NCBI GenBank assembly: GCA_023525975.1
Contig: CM042020.1
Span: forward strand, 10,184,001 to 10,248,000
Origin: Smallanthus sonchifolius
Lineage: Eukaryota > Streptophyta > Magnoliopsida > Asterales > Asteraceae
DNA: 64,000 nucleotides
Reading direction: 5' to 3'
Shown here piece by piece: positions 63,677 to 64,000 of this stretch; positions within the stretch are counted from its first letter, which is position 1; every line of letters begins with the position of its first letter. The notes under the pieces are model-generated. The model ran no database searches. It was not told the DNA's origin and saw only the letters and a program-made list of their open reading frames with translations. A program made the translations under genes and the position numbers.

Positions 63677-64000
63677 ATGTTCTCAACTCCCGTCGAGGAG
63701 GTTCCTGAGCAGTCTTCCGAGCCGGAGCGTGATCTTCATCGGAGATTGCGAGCCCGTTCCCGATTTGTGGCCCGGTTGCTCGAATTTGACGAGGTTGTTG
63801 TTGACGAGGTAGAGGAGATGGCGAACTAGGATGCGGGTCGGAAGCTTTCGGATTTTGGCAAACCAACACTTGAGGGTTTGGAGTCGAGCATCAACAGACC
63901 GACGGTTGGAGCACATCAGTTCGAGATCAAATCTTGCATTATTCAGATGGTGCAGAACATGTGTCAGTTCGATGGCAAGGATCACGAGGATCCTAATACT
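63677..64000 (+). pseudogene. gag: Athila2 gag, N-terminal part (premature stop, runs off window)
   Basis: ATG at 63677 (MFSTPVEEVPEQSSEPERDL). A short Arg/Glu-rich start is interrupted by an in-frame TAG at 63827-63829, then the frame continues open to the window end. The continuation (KPTLEGLESSINRPTVGAHQ, FEIKSCIIQMVQ, FDGKDHEDPNT) matches the start of Athila-group gag proteins (PTLEGLESSI-RP, F-LKP-LI-MVQ, EDP). Partial, so downstream intactness is unknown. This gag core is absent from Athila1. Confidence 0.75.

Larger units (their letters stand above)
61570..64000 (+). mobile_element. Second Athila-type element (Athila2), 5' part
   Basis: 5' LTR 61570-63345 (1776 bp), nearly identical to the Athila1 LTRs. 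tRNA-Asp primer site at 63352-63369, then leader and start of gag. The right part lies outside the window. The 5 bp before it (AAGAC) are the predicted target duplication. Its interior differs completely from that of Athila1 after the first ~100 bp. Confidence 0.9.

Overview
The window looks like a repeat-saturated stretch of a plant nuclear genome, most likely from the daisy family (Asteraceae). I infer that from the style of the retrotransposon families: chromovirus LTRs ending in GGTTGGGGTGTGACA, copia gag proteins of the UBN2 type, and Athila LTRs with a tRNA-Asp primer site. The species cannot be named from sequence alone. I find no convincing intact host gene, rRNA or functional tRNA. 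Almost every base can be assigned to a mobile element, and elements sit inside one another up to three deep.

Left arm (1-10.7 kb): DNA-transposon debris. A large fold-back element (283-6076) has filled up with other inverted-repeat elements, several sitting on (TA)n runs. One of these (2745-4839) carries what looks like a captured piece of a WRKY group IIb transcription factor gene. Small elements with readable target duplications include a 9-bp Mutator-like fold-back (602-1154), a TTA-flanked PIF/Harbinger MITE (5476-5788), and a Mutator-like element with ~230-bp inverted repeats (8980-10442) carrying gene-like sequence.

10.7-25.3 kb: minus-strand chromovirus LTRs (family B). The first holds an antisense pol fragment. 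The second is split by a complete young Tekay-type Ty3/gypsy element (14732-24184) with 2128-bp LTRs, target duplication CCAGT and a gag-pol broken by two single-base indels. 25.3-51.6 kb: a Tekay-derived element that has lost nearly all of gag-pol (family A). Its 5' LTR was hit by a pol-less Sirevirus-like copia element (27469-35391, TSD CAAAT), and its leader by a pol-less Athila-type element (36823-45698, TSD GGTAC). It keeps only a relic of the pol C-terminus and a small ORF with a predicted membrane tail. 51.7-53.8 kb: another family B LTR with the chromodomain end of its pol. A second Sirevirus-like element (53813 to beyond 61569) interrupts that pol, and a second Athila-type element (61570 to past the window end) interrupts the Sirevirus in turn.

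The most interesting signal is non-coding. Each retroelement family carries clusters of a family-specific short palindrome (stem 6-11 bp, tiny loop) in its LTRs and often in its other untranslated spacers. The same motif can occur in elements from unrelated clades. A second recurring structure is a G-rich-loop hairpin directly before the polypurine tract in Tekay, family B and Athila elements, with different stems that all still pair. Two of the three complete young elements lack pol, yet both keep plant-specific non-enzymatic ORFs. Those ORFs start just after splice-acceptor-like sequences.
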